A stretch of DNA of 64,000 bases. Origin: Rhodococcoides fascians A25f. GTDB lineage: Bacteria > Actinomycetota > Actinomycetes > Mycobacteriales > Mycobacteriaceae. The DNA is taken from NCBI RefSeq assembly GCF_000760935.2, contig NZ_CP049744.1:5363501-5427500 (forward strand), written 5' to 3'. A program made the translations under genes and the position numbers. The stretch's first letter is position 1. The number at the start of each line of letters is the position of its first letter. The notes beneath the pieces were generated by a model. That model was not told the origin of the DNA. It saw nothing but the letters and a program-made list of their open reading frames with translations, and ran no database searches. Shown one piece after another: positions 16,966 to 24,719 of this stretch.

Positions 16966-17666
16966 GCGTCAGTACGGACATGCCCGACACCGTGATCGAC
17001 CCCTCCGAACTCGGCGCGATCGGTGAATCGCGCCACAGCAAACGCGTCCTGCTGGTCTGGGACGCCCCCAACCTGGACATGGGACTGGGCGCAATTCTCG
17101 GTGGCAGACCCACCGCCGCCTACCGCCCACGGTTCGATGCACTGGGCCGTTGGCTGCTCAGCCGCACCGCCGAACTCTCCACCTCGGGCACCGCAACGCT
17201 CGAACCCGAGGCGACGGTGTTCACCAATATTGCTCCCGGTAGCGCCGATGTCGTCCGACCCTGGGTCGAAGCATTGCGTAACGTGGGCTTCGCGGTGTTC
17301 GCCAAGCCCAAGGTCGACGAAGACAGCGATGTCGACGCCGACATGCTCGACCACATCGATTTCCGCAACCGTGACGGCGGCCTCGCCGGGGTCATGGTCG
17401 CGTCCGCCGACGGTCAAGCGTTCAAGGGCCCGCTGGAGGCCATCGCAGCAACCGGAGTGCCGGTCCAGGTACTGGGTTTCCGGGAGCACGCAAGCTGGGC
17501 TGTCACGTCGGACATCCTGGAATTTCTCGATCTCGAGGACATTCCCGGCGTCTTCCGTGAGCCACTGCCACGGGTGAGTCTCGACTCCCTCCCCGACGAG
17601 GGCGCGTGGCTGCAGCCCTTCCGACCGCTGTCCGCCCTGCTCGTCGGGCGCCAAGGAGTTTCTTAA
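16962..17666 (+). CDS. NYN-domain protein (Rv0207c-type)
   Basis: A 234-residue protein with a PIN-like NYN fold: VLLVWDAPNLDMGL near residue 30 supplies the first aspartate, VDADMLDHIDF the middle acids, and GVMVASADGQAF the third acidic region. NYN proteins are usually metal-dependent RNases acting on tRNA or other RNA. It is coupled to trmB by an ATGA overlap and abuts mmpL3 (its stop ends one base before the mmpL3 GTG). The same gene triple is conserved in mycobacteria as I recall it. Activity is inferred from the fold. Confidence 0.82.
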   Translation: MSVSTDMPDTVIDPSELGAIGESRHSKRVLLVWDAPNLDMGLGAILGGRPTAAYRPRFDALGRWLLSRTAELSTSGTATLEPEATVFTNIAPGSADVVRPWVEALRNVGFAVFAKPKVDEDSDVDADMLDHIDFRNRDGGLAGVMVASADGQAFKGPLEAIAATGVPVQVLGFREHASWAVTSDILEFLDLEDIPGVFREPLPRVSLDSLPDEGAWLQPFRPLSALLVGRQGVS

Positions 17667-20600
17667 GTGTTCGCCAGATGGGGAGACATCGTCTACCGGC
17701 TGCGGTACACCGTTATCGGTGTCATGGTGGCCGGGCTGTTGGGCTTCGCAGCCTACGGTCTCGATCTCAACAGCCATCTCAGTCAGAGCGGTTGGGACGA
17801 TCCGACCTCGGAATCGGCCCAGGCTGCCCGTCTGGCGGACAACACGTTCGGTCGCGACAAGCAGGGTGACGTCATCCTGCTCTACACAGCCCCTGCGGGA
17901 TCGACCATCGACGACCCGGATTTCCAGTCCAAGATCGTCGCCAATCTCGACTCCCTCGCCGCCGACCACCCCGATCAGATCGAGAAGGTCAACGGGAGCT
18001 ACTTCCGGACGGCGACTGCTCCGAACCTCGCCGCGCTCGGCACCACCGACAAGCAACACGCCATTGCCAGCGTGGCCATCGCCGGTGCCAACGACACCGA
18101 GCTGACCAACAACTTCCAAGCTGTCAAGGACGTCTTCTACATCGACGGCGTCGACGTGCAGGTGACCGGACTGCAAGCCGTGGCGGGCGCACTGCAGTCG
18201 ACGATGGCCGGCGACATCCACCGCATGGAGCTACTGGCGATCCCCGCCGTCGCGGTGCTGCTGTTCTTCATCTTCGGTGGCGTGGTCGCAGCCGCGCTTC
18301 CGCTGATCATCGGTGGCCTGACGGTCGTCGGAGCCAACGGCATCGTGAAGGTGTTCACCAACTTCACCGAGGTCAACTCCTTCGTTGCGCCCGTGGTCTC
18401 ACTGGTCGGACTCGGCCTGGCCATCGACTACGGGCTGTTCATCGTGTCGAGATTCCGAGAAGAACTCGGCGACGGCTATACGACGCCACAGGCCGTGCGC
18501 CGGACCGTCATGACGGCCGGTCGCACCGTGGTGTTCTCGGCGACGATGATCGTCGCGTCCCTCGGTGGACTGCTGCTGTTCCCGCAAGGCTTCCTGAAGT
18601 CGGTGGCCTACGGCTCCATCGCCACTGTCGCGCTCGCGGCACTGACGGCCATCACGATCCTGCCCGCCATGCTGGCGATCCTCGGCCCACGCGTGGACGC
18701 GCTCGGTCTGAAGTTCATGCGCAAGACCAAGTCGAGCGAGGAAATCGAGAACGGCATGTGGGGCCGCCTCACCCGCTGGGTGATGCGCAACCCCGTCAAG
18801 GTCACCGTGCCCATCGTGCTCGGTCTGGTGTTGCTGACCCTGCCCGTCGGCAACATCAAGTTCGGCGGCATCAACGAGACCTACCTGCCTCCCGACAACG
18901 TCACCCGCGTCGCGCAGGGCGAGTTCGACACGCTGTTCCCCGGTCAGCGCACCGAGCCGATCAAACTCGTGATCAGCAACGCGCAGGGTGCCAACCTCGC
19001 CGCGATCACCAACCAGGCGAACAACGCTCCCGGGTTGGTCGAACAGTTCTCCCCGGTGGGTGCCAGCAAGGACGGCATCATCGTCTTCAAGGCCGGTCTG
19101 GTCGATCGTAACGATTCCAAACCCGCCATCGACTTCCTCCGCAGCATCGACGTGCCGGACGGAGCGTCGGTTCTCGTCGGCGGCACACCTGCCATCGAGC
19201 AGGACTCGATCAGCGCGCTCATCGACAAACTTCCGTTGATGGCCGTCCTCGTGGTGTTCATCGTGACGCTGCTGATGTTCCTGACGTTCGGATCGTTGGT
19301 GTTGCCGATCAAGGCGGTGCTCATGACCGTCCTCGGTCTCGGTGCCACCATGGGCATTCTGACGTGGATATTCATCGACGGCAACGGTGCGGGGCTGATG
19401 AATTTCACCCCTGGTCCGATCATGGCTCCGGTGTTGGTGCTGATCATCTCGATTGTGTTCGGCTTGTCCACCGACTACGAGGTGTTCCTACTCTCCCGAA
19501 TGGTGGAGGCTCGCGAAAAGGGTGCCAGCACAAGCGAAGCCATCCGAATCGGAACCTCGCACACCGGTCGCATCATCACCGCCGCGGCCCTGATCCTCAT
19601 CGTCGTGACCGGAGCGTTCGCGTTCTCCGATCTGGTGATGATGAAGTACATCGCGTACGGCATGATCGCCGCACTCATCATCGACGCCACCCTCATCCGC
19701 ATGTTCCTCGTGCCCGCCACGATGAAACTGCTCGGCGACGATTGCTGGTGGGCCCCGCAGTGGATGAAGCGAATTCAGCGCAAGCTCGGACTCGGCGAGA
19801 CCATCCTCGAGGACGAACTCCTCCCCATCGCCGATGTGCCAGAGCTCGCCCTCGCCGGAGGTGCACCGTCCACCACGGTCGCACCACCGCTACGTCCGGC
19901 ACCACGCCGCAGCGAACCGCTCACCGAGCCCATTCCTGTTGTCGCGCCCCATGGTTCCGGCCCCATCCGGGCGACCCACGCCGCGAAGGAAGAGTCACGG
20001 CGCAGTGTGACGGGACGGCCGGCAACACCACCCGAGCCGACACGCGAAACTCCGGCCGCTCCCCCGGCACAGCACGCTCCGCGCTCTGCCCCGAGTCAGC
20101 CGACACCACCACGTCCACGTCCGACCGTGGAGCCGCATCCGAACGCTGGGCCGCGTCCTACTGCAGGACCACGTCCTACTGCAGCGCCGCGTCCTACTGC
20201 AGGGCCACGCCCGGCCGTCGAGCCGGAACCGACCCAGGCCGCAGAGGTATTTCGACCCGCGCCCTCGGCCGATCCGGTTGCGGATTCTCCGTCGGTCGAG
20301 CCGCCGCACACACCGAGCACACCCCGTCCGCCGGTCGCACCGCCCAGTCGACCCCGCCCTGCTCGAGCACCTCGAGCCGAGGAACCGGATTCACGGTCCA
20401 TCGAGAGTTGGCTCGCCGATCTGCGGGCACCCAGTGCGTCGCCGCCGAGTCGACCGAACGCGACCGTCAACGGATCCGATCGGAACGGTCACGGCGAGAA
20501 CGGCTCTACTCGAAACGGCTCTGCTGACAACGGCTCTGCATCGAACGGGTCCACCGGAAGCGGCTCGAATCGAAACGGCAACAGCAGCAACGGATCCGAC

Positions 20601-20885
20601 CACAACGCCAGTAACGGCAGCAATGGCACCGAGCATCGCGCCGGCAACGACACCGAGCACAACGGCAGCAACGGCTCCGAACACCGTGGCTCCGAACGTA
20701 ACGGATCCGAACGCACAGGGTCCGAGCACAACGGCACCAACGGATCCGAGTCGGACAGGCCGTCGGGCCGTCGTGCGGCACCGGCAACCGAGGGTGGCGA
20801 CAGTGGCCGTCATCGCGGCGGTGAGAACGGGCAGGTACTCAGTGTCAGCGAATTGCTTGCGAGGGAACGCAACCGTTCACGTTGA
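17667..20885 (+). CDS. mmpL3: MmpL3, trehalose monomycolate transporter of the RND superfamily
   Basis: A 1072-residue RND-type protein. Twelve helices and two large periplasmic loops span residues 1 to about 710. The proton-relay pairs are D254-Y255 in LAIDYGL and D603-Y604 in LSTDYEV, matching the essential Asp-Tyr pairs of mycobacterial MmpL3, which moves trehalose monomycolate across the inner membrane for outer-membrane assembly. A cytosolic tail of about 355 residues follows. It is first proline- and arginine-rich with tandem PRPTAG units (20151-20204), then a run of Asn-Gly-Ser-rich low complexity (about 20460-20760). The GTG start directly follows the NYN stop. A perfect hairpin at 20896-20924 ends the unit. 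A second, tail-less MmpL3-like gene follows. Confidence 0.95.
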   Translation: MFARWGDIVYRLRYTVIGVMVAGLLGFAAYGLDLNSHLSQSGWDDPTSESAQAARLADNTFGRDKQGDVILLYTAPAGSTIDDPDFQSKIVANLDSLAADHPDQIEKVNGSYFRTATAPNLAALGTTDKQHAIASVAIAGANDTELTNNFQAVKDVFYIDGVDVQVTGLQAVAGALQSTMAGDIHRMELLAIPAVAVLLFFIFGGVVAAALPLIIGGLTVVGANGIVKVFTNFTEVNSFVAPVVSLVGLGLAIDYGLFIVSRFREELGDGYTTPQAVRRTVMTAGRTVVFSATMIVASLGGLLLFPQGFLKSVAYGSIATVALAALTAITILPAMLAILGPRVDALGLKFMRKTKSSEEIENGMWGRLTRWVMRNPVKVTVPIVLGLVLLTLPVGNIKFGGINETYLPPDNVTRVAQGEFDTLFPGQRTEPIKLVISNAQGANLAAITNQANNAPGLVEQFSPVGASKDGIIVFKAGLVDRNDSKPAIDFLRSIDVPDGASVLVGGTPAIEQDSISALIDKLPLMAVLVVFIVTLLMFLTFGSLVLPIKAVLMTVLGLGATMGILTWIFIDGNGAGLMNFTPGPIMAPVLVLIISIVFGLSTDYEVFLLSRMVEAREKGASTSEAIRIGTSHTGRIITAAALILIVVTGAFAFSDLVMMKYIAYGMIAALIIDATLIRMFLVPATMKLLGDDCWWAPQWMKRIQRKLGLGETILEDELLPIADVPELALAGGAPSTTVAPPLRPAPRRSEPLTEPIPVVAPHGSGPIRATHAAKEESRRSVTGRPATPPEPTRETPAAPPAQHAPRSAPSQPTPPRPRPTVEPHPNAGPRPTAGPRPTAAPRPTAGPRPAVEPEPTQAAEVFRPAPSADPVADSPSVEPPHTPSTPRPPVAPPSRPRPARAPRAEEPDSRSIESWLADLRAPSASPPSRPNATVNGSDRNGHGENGSTRNGSADNGSASNGSTGSGSNRNGNSSNGSDHNASNGSNGTEHRAGNDTEHNGSNGSEHRGSERNGSERTGSEHNGTNGSESDRPSGRRAAPATEGGDSGRHRGGENGQVLSVSELLARERNRSR
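20151..20204 (+). repeat. Three tandem 18-bp units inside mmpL3
   Basis: Units at 20151-20168, 20169-20186 and 20187-20204 share a core of about 15 bp and encode PRPTAG, PRPTAA and PRPTAG in the cytosolic tail. The copy number could vary by slippage. It is not a CRISPR array: no spacers, and the units are in frame. Confidence 0.85.
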
Positions 20886-20895
20886 CGGAGCGCTG

Positions 20896-20924
20896 CTATG
20901 CAGGTGAGCGGCTCACCTGCATAG
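20896..20924 (+). terminator. Perfect 14-bp hairpin after mmpL3
   Basis: CTATGCAGGTGAGC (20896-20909) and GCTCACCTGCATAG (20911-20924) are exact reverse complements around one base, beginning about 10 bases after the mmpL3 stop. There is no U-tract. TACACT (20939-20944), just beyond it, is a candidate -10 for the next gene. Confidence 0.75.
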
Positions 20925-21018
20925 GTCGTTGCGCAGGCTACACTCCTGCCTCGTAGTGGGGGTCGAAGTTTCATTCACGAGGCGGTGACGCCGCGTGCAC
21001 CGAGGGGGAGTTACACAC

Positions 21019-23172
21019 GTGTTCGTTCGATGGGGAAACTTCGTCCACCGCCTTCGGTACAGCGTTCTCGGGGTGATGGTGGCCGGGCTGGCGATCTTGG
21101 CGGCGTACGGCTGGGATCTACCGGACCACCTGAGCCAGAGCGGATTCGACGATCCGACGTCGCAGTCGGCCGCGGCCAGCAATCTTGCGGACGAGACGTT
21201 CGGGCGTGACACCGAGGGCGATGTCATCGTGCTCTACACCGCTCCCGAGGGCTCGAACATCGATGATCCGTCGTTCGATGCAGCGATCATCCAGAATCTC
21301 GATTCGCTGGTCGCCGACCACCCGGACCGCATCGCGAAGATCAACGGCAGCTACTTCAGAACTGCGGAAGCACCGGTGCTCGCGGCCCTCGGCACCGCCG
21401 ACAAGCAGCATGCCATCGCCAGCATCGCGATCGTCGGAAGCAACGACACCGAACTGACCGAGAACTTCGAGGCCGTACAGAACGCCTTCTACATCGACGG
21501 TATCGATGTGCAGGTCGCCGGACAGCAGGCGGTGGCGGCCTCTCTGCAGTCGACGATGACCGACGACATTCATCGCATGGAGGTCCTCGCCATCCCCGCC
21601 GTCGCGGTGTTGCTGTTCTTCGTCTTCGGCGGCGTTGTTGCTGCCGCGCTTCCCCTCATCGTCGGCGCGCTGACGGTCATCGGAGCCAACGGCATCGTAA
21701 AACTGTTCACCCACGTCACCGAGGTCAACACCTTCGTCGCACCGGTGGTGTCGCTGGTGGGGCTCGGCCTGGCCATCGACTACGGCCTGTTCATCGTCTC
21801 CCGTTTCCGAGAGGAGCTGGGCGACGGCAGATCGACGCCCGATGCGGTCCGTCGAACAGTCATGACTGCCGGTCGCACGGTGGCATTCTCGGCGACGATC
21901 ATCGTCGCGTGCCTCGGTGGCCTGTTGCTGTTTCCGCACGGGTTTCTGCGATCGGTCGCCCTGGGTTCGATTGCGACGGTTGCTCTCGCGGCATTGAACG
22001 CGATCACCATCCTGCCCGCCATTCTGTCGATTCTCGGCCCACGCGTCGATGCCCTCGGCCTCGCGTTCATGCGCAAGACGAAGTCCTCGGAAGAGATCGA
22101 GAACGGCAGGTGGGGCAAGCTCACGCACTGGGTGATGCGCAACCCCATCAAAGTGGTCGTCACCATCGTTCTCGGACTGCTCGCCCTGACGCTGCCCATC
22201 GGCAATCTCGCGTTCGGCGGAATCAACGAAACGTATCTACCACCGGACAATCCGACGCGAGTGGCTCAGGAACAGTTCGACGAGTTGTTCCCCGGCCAAC
22301 GCACCGAGCCCATCAAGCTGGTCATCCAGAACGCGCAGGGTCCCACACTCGCAGCCATCACCACCCAGGCGAACAACGCACCCGGCCTGATCGAGCAATT
22401 CACCCCGGTCGGTGCCGGCAAGGACGGCATCATCGTCTTCAAGGCCGGGTTGATCGATCGGAACGACAGCGCGCCCGCCATCGAATTCCTCCGCAGCATC
22501 GACACTCCGGACGGCACGACGATGCAGGTGACGGGAACGCCTGCGATCGAACGGGATTCGATCGATGCGATGGTGGACCGCCTACCTCTGATGGCGGCAC
22601 TGGTCGTCATCGTTGTCACCGTACTGATGTTCCTGACGTTCGGATCGCTGGTGTTGCCCATCAAGGCGGTACTGATGACGACGCTCGGGCTCGGTTCCAC
22701 GATGGGCATCCTGACGTGGATCTTCATCGACGGCCACGGAGCCGGTTGGATGAATTTCACCCCCGGACCGATCATGGCAATGATTCTGTTGCTGATCGCG
22801 GCTATCGTCTTCGGACTCTCCACCGACTACGAGGTGTTCCTCCTGTCCCGGATGGTCGAGGCTCGCGAAAAGGGCTCCAGTACAAGCGAAGCCATCCATA
22901 TCGGCTCCTCGCACACCGGTCGCATCATCACCGCCGCGGCCTTGATCCTCATCGTCGTCACGGGGGCGTTCGCGTTCTCCGATCTGGTGATGATGAAGTA
23001 CATCGCGTACGGCATGATCGCCGCTCTGATCATCGACGCGACCGTCATCCGCATGTTCCTGGTGCCCGCGACGATGAAACTGCTCGGCGACGCCAGCTGG
23101 TGGGCACCGGCCGGAATGAAACGAATGCAGCGCAAGCTCGGACTCGGCGAGACCGTCCCCAAAGACGACTGA
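21019..23172 (+). CDS. Second MmpL3-like RND transporter, lacking the C-terminal tail
   Basis: A 717-residue protein collinear with the preceding MmpL3 core, including the same Asp-Tyr relay positions (D254-Y255 and D603-Y604) and the FPGQRTEPIKLV segment. By eye the two cores are highly similar throughout. It ends at KLGLGETVPKDD, just where the MmpL3 tail would begin. The GTG at 21019 has GGGGGAG 8 bases upstream; a GTG at 20995 would add 8 residues. It has its own likely promoter (TACACT, 20939-20944) after the mmpL3 terminator, so it can be regulated separately. A mycolate-type lipid substrate is inferred. Confidence 0.9.
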   Translation: MFVRWGNFVHRLRYSVLGVMVAGLAILAAYGWDLPDHLSQSGFDDPTSQSAAASNLADETFGRDTEGDVIVLYTAPEGSNIDDPSFDAAIIQNLDSLVADHPDRIAKINGSYFRTAEAPVLAALGTADKQHAIASIAIVGSNDTELTENFEAVQNAFYIDGIDVQVAGQQAVAASLQSTMTDDIHRMEVLAIPAVAVLLFFVFGGVVAAALPLIVGALTVIGANGIVKLFTHVTEVNTFVAPVVSLVGLGLAIDYGLFIVSRFREELGDGRSTPDAVRRTVMTAGRTVAFSATIIVACLGGLLLFPHGFLRSVALGSIATVALAALNAITILPAILSILGPRVDALGLAFMRKTKSSEEIENGRWGKLTHWVMRNPIKVVVTIVLGLLALTLPIGNLAFGGINETYLPPDNPTRVAQEQFDELFPGQRTEPIKLVIQNAQGPTLAAITTQANNAPGLIEQFTPVGAGKDGIIVFKAGLIDRNDSAPAIEFLRSIDTPDGTTMQVTGTPAIERDSIDAMVDRLPLMAALVVIVVTVLMFLTFGSLVLPIKAVLMTTLGLGSTMGILTWIFIDGHGAGWMNFTPGPIMAMILLLIAAIVFGLSTDYEVFLLSRMVEAREKGSSTSEAIHIGSSHTGRIITAAALILIVVTGAFAFSDLVMMKYIAYGMIAALIIDATVIRMFLVPATMKLLGDASWWAPAGMKRMQRKLGLGETVPKDD

Positions 23173-23257
23173 CGCGCCTGTCCCCCACCCCACCGCAACG
23201 CGTGAATGGACCACTGCACTGCACTGGACCCCGTGGGTTGGACTGCTAATGCAAAGC

Positions 23258-24112
23258 CTAGGCCGCGAGGGCCTGGGCTCGGTATCGCACCGGGCTCAGG
23301 CCGTCGAGGCGTAGCGAGATGCGGTCGTTGTTGAACCAGTCGATGTAGTCCTCGATCGCGGTGTGCAAGGCGCCGAGGTTCAGGTATCGGGTGTGATGAA
23401 ACATCTCTTCTTTGAGGTGACCGAAGAAGTTCTCGATGATCGCGTTGTCGTAACAGTTGGCTTTGCGTGACATCGATTGGATCGCTCCCGCATCGGTGAG
23501 CAACCGACTCCACGAGTGATGCTGGTAGTGAAATCCCTGATCCGAGTGCACAATTGGACACTCACCGCCACCGAGGGTACTCAACGCGTCCCGTAGAGAA
23601 CGGTTGGTGAACTCCGTCGTCGGAGACCGACCGATCGAATACGAGATGATCTGACGATCGAACAAGTCCATCACCGGAGACAGATACAACTTCGCCTCCC
23701 CAACCCGGAACTCGGTGACATCGGTGACCCACTTCTGATTCGGGGCCTCCGCCGAGAAGTCGCGGCCGAGGATGTTCGCAGCGACCGCCCCGACCTGTCC
23801 CCGATACGAGACATACCGTCGACGGCGCCGCACAGGGCAGGCCAACCCGAGTTCACGCATCAACGCCAACACCGTCTTCTTCGCCACCCGCCACCCCGCC
23901 TCGACGAGGACTCGGTGCACGCGTCGATGCCCGTAGCGTCGGTGGTTTTTCTCGAACGCCCTGCTCACCGCCGCTTTCAATGCGGCCTTCGGATCGGGTC
24001 TGCGCAACTGTGCTTGACGGTAGAAGAACGTCGACCGAGCCAGGCCGGCGACGTCGAGCAGCACATCGAGTCGGTACTGGGCCTTGAGGGCGATGACAGC
24101 GAGAACCTTCAC
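23258..24112 (-). CDS. IS3-family transposase OrfB (DDE catalytic part)
   Basis: A 284-residue catalytic part with the HTH_21-like region RAFEKNHRRYGHRRVHRVL and a DDE integrase core: D131 in WVTDVTEF, D191 in IVHSDQGFHY and E227 in NAIIENFFGH, giving the D-x35-E spacing of the family. It ends with the typical WFNNDRISLRLDGLSPVRYR. It has a weak GTG start; the active enzyme is most likely the OrfAB fusion made by frameshifting at 24142-24148. Confidence 0.93.
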   Translation of the reverse strand: MKVLAVIALKAQYRLDVLLDVAGLARSTFFYRQAQLRRPDPKAALKAAVSRAFEKNHRRYGHRRVHRVLVEAGWRVAKKTVLALMRELGLACPVRRRRRYVSYRGQVGAVAANILGRDFSAEAPNQKWVTDVTEFRVGEAKLYLSPVMDLFDRQIISYSIGRSPTTEFTNRSLRDALSTLGGGECPIVHSDQGFHYQHHSWSRLLTDAGAIQSMSRKANCYDNAIIENFFGHLKEEMFHHTRYLNLGALHTAIEDYIDWFNNDRISLRLDGLSPVRYRAQALAA

Positions 24113-24597
24113 CGTCGTCCCTGTTCCCTCAAGGCCCGCAATTTTCCCAGGTACGCCACCTGAGTGCGCAGCCGCTCGTTCTCCTCACGGAGCCGGTCGA
24201 GCTCGCTGGCCTCCCCGAGATCCGCTCCCGACGCCGCAGGTCGACGTCCCGCCCGCTTCGGGCGAAGCGCCTCGTCGCCGTCGCGGCGGTATCCACGCAC
24301 CCACGGATCGATGATTCTCGCCGACGACAGACCGTACTCGCGGGCGAGCTCGATCTTGTTCTCCCCAGCCAGAACACGTTGCACCACAGCGAGTTTGAAC
24401 TCGAACGAGAAGTGTTGTCGATCCGGTTTCTCCACCAATGCATGTCTCCCTCGAACCCGCCACCGGTCGTACAGCAAGACCACAGCGCACCTACCGCCAC
24501 CGACCTTCGCAGCCGCCGAGACCGCACCCAGCCCGTCCTCGAACAACGCTACCGCCGCGACCCGCTGATCCTCGGTAAGTGAACTTCGTACACGCAT
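24109..24597 (-). CDS. IS3-family OrfA (DNA-binding part)
   Basis: A 162-residue protein with two helix-turn-helix-like regions (about residues 8-40 and 65-100) and a C-terminal leucine-zipper-like helix (ASELDRLREENERLRTQV), as in IS150-type OrfA. It overlaps the OrfB frame by 4 bases. It is made alone as a transposition regulator or fused to OrfB by -1 frameshifting. Start is the ATG at 24597, with a GTG two codons earlier possible. Confidence 0.88.
   Translation of the reverse strand: MRVRSSLTEDQRVAAVALFEDGLGAVSAAAKVGGGRCAVVLLYDRWRVRGRHALVEKPDRQHFSFEFKLAVVQRVLAGENKIELAREYGLSSARIIDPWVRGYRRDGDEALRPKRAGRRPAASGADLGEASELDRLREENERLRTQVAYLGKLRALREQGRR
24142..24148 (-). other. Programmed -1 frameshift heptamer G-GGA-AAA
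   Basis: On the minus strand the orfA frame reads G GGA AAA at this site, an X-XXY-YYZ slippery heptamer. After slipping back one base the frame runs through IAGLEGTGTTVKVLAV directly into OrfB with no stop, giving the OrfAB transposase. Confidence 0.75.
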
Positions 24598-24719
24598 ACA
24601 CACGCTCCCCAGTAGTCGGAACTGAATTACTCAGTCCAACTTCTGGGGAGCGGTGCACACCGTCGAGACGTATGCAATGGTCCATTCACGCGGTGTAGCC
24701 GGCCCAGGTCGGACGGGGA

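Larger units (their letters stand above)
23220..24657 (-). mobile_element. IS3-family insertion sequence, complete, 1438 bp
   Basis: The ends begin TG and finish CA. The 26-bp terminal inverted repeats (TGCACTGGACCCC... at 23220 and the complement of ...GGGGAGCGGTGCA ending at 24657) match at about 19 positions. A 3-bp target duplication CAC flanks it (23217-23219 and 24658-24660). It carries orfA and orfB with a -1 frameshift site between them, so it appears intact. The size and the two-domain orfA suggest the IS150-like group. Confidence 0.92.
23199..24692. repeat. Long interrupted palindrome split by an insertion sequence
   Basis: CGCGTGAATGGACCA (23199-23213) and TGGTCCATTCACGCG (24678-24692) are exact reverse complements flanking the IS. 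Removing 23220-24657 and one CAC copy rejoins them. Inside are paired TGCA (23215-23218 and 24673-24676) and CGTC-GA-GACG (24661-24670). The uninterrupted site would be a roughly 50-bp nested hairpin between the converging MmpL gene and the DUF2339 gene, probably their shared terminator. Confidence 0.75.

Noticed and set aside
20151..20204. Tandem repeats as a CRISPR array
   Set aside because: The units are contiguous with no spacers, in frame with mmpL3, and only three in number.
23258..24603. Frameshift between the transposase frames as pseudogene evidence
   Set aside because: The G-GGA-AAA heptamer and the uninterrupted -1 frame show the normal programmed frameshift of IS3-family elements; ends and target duplication are intact.
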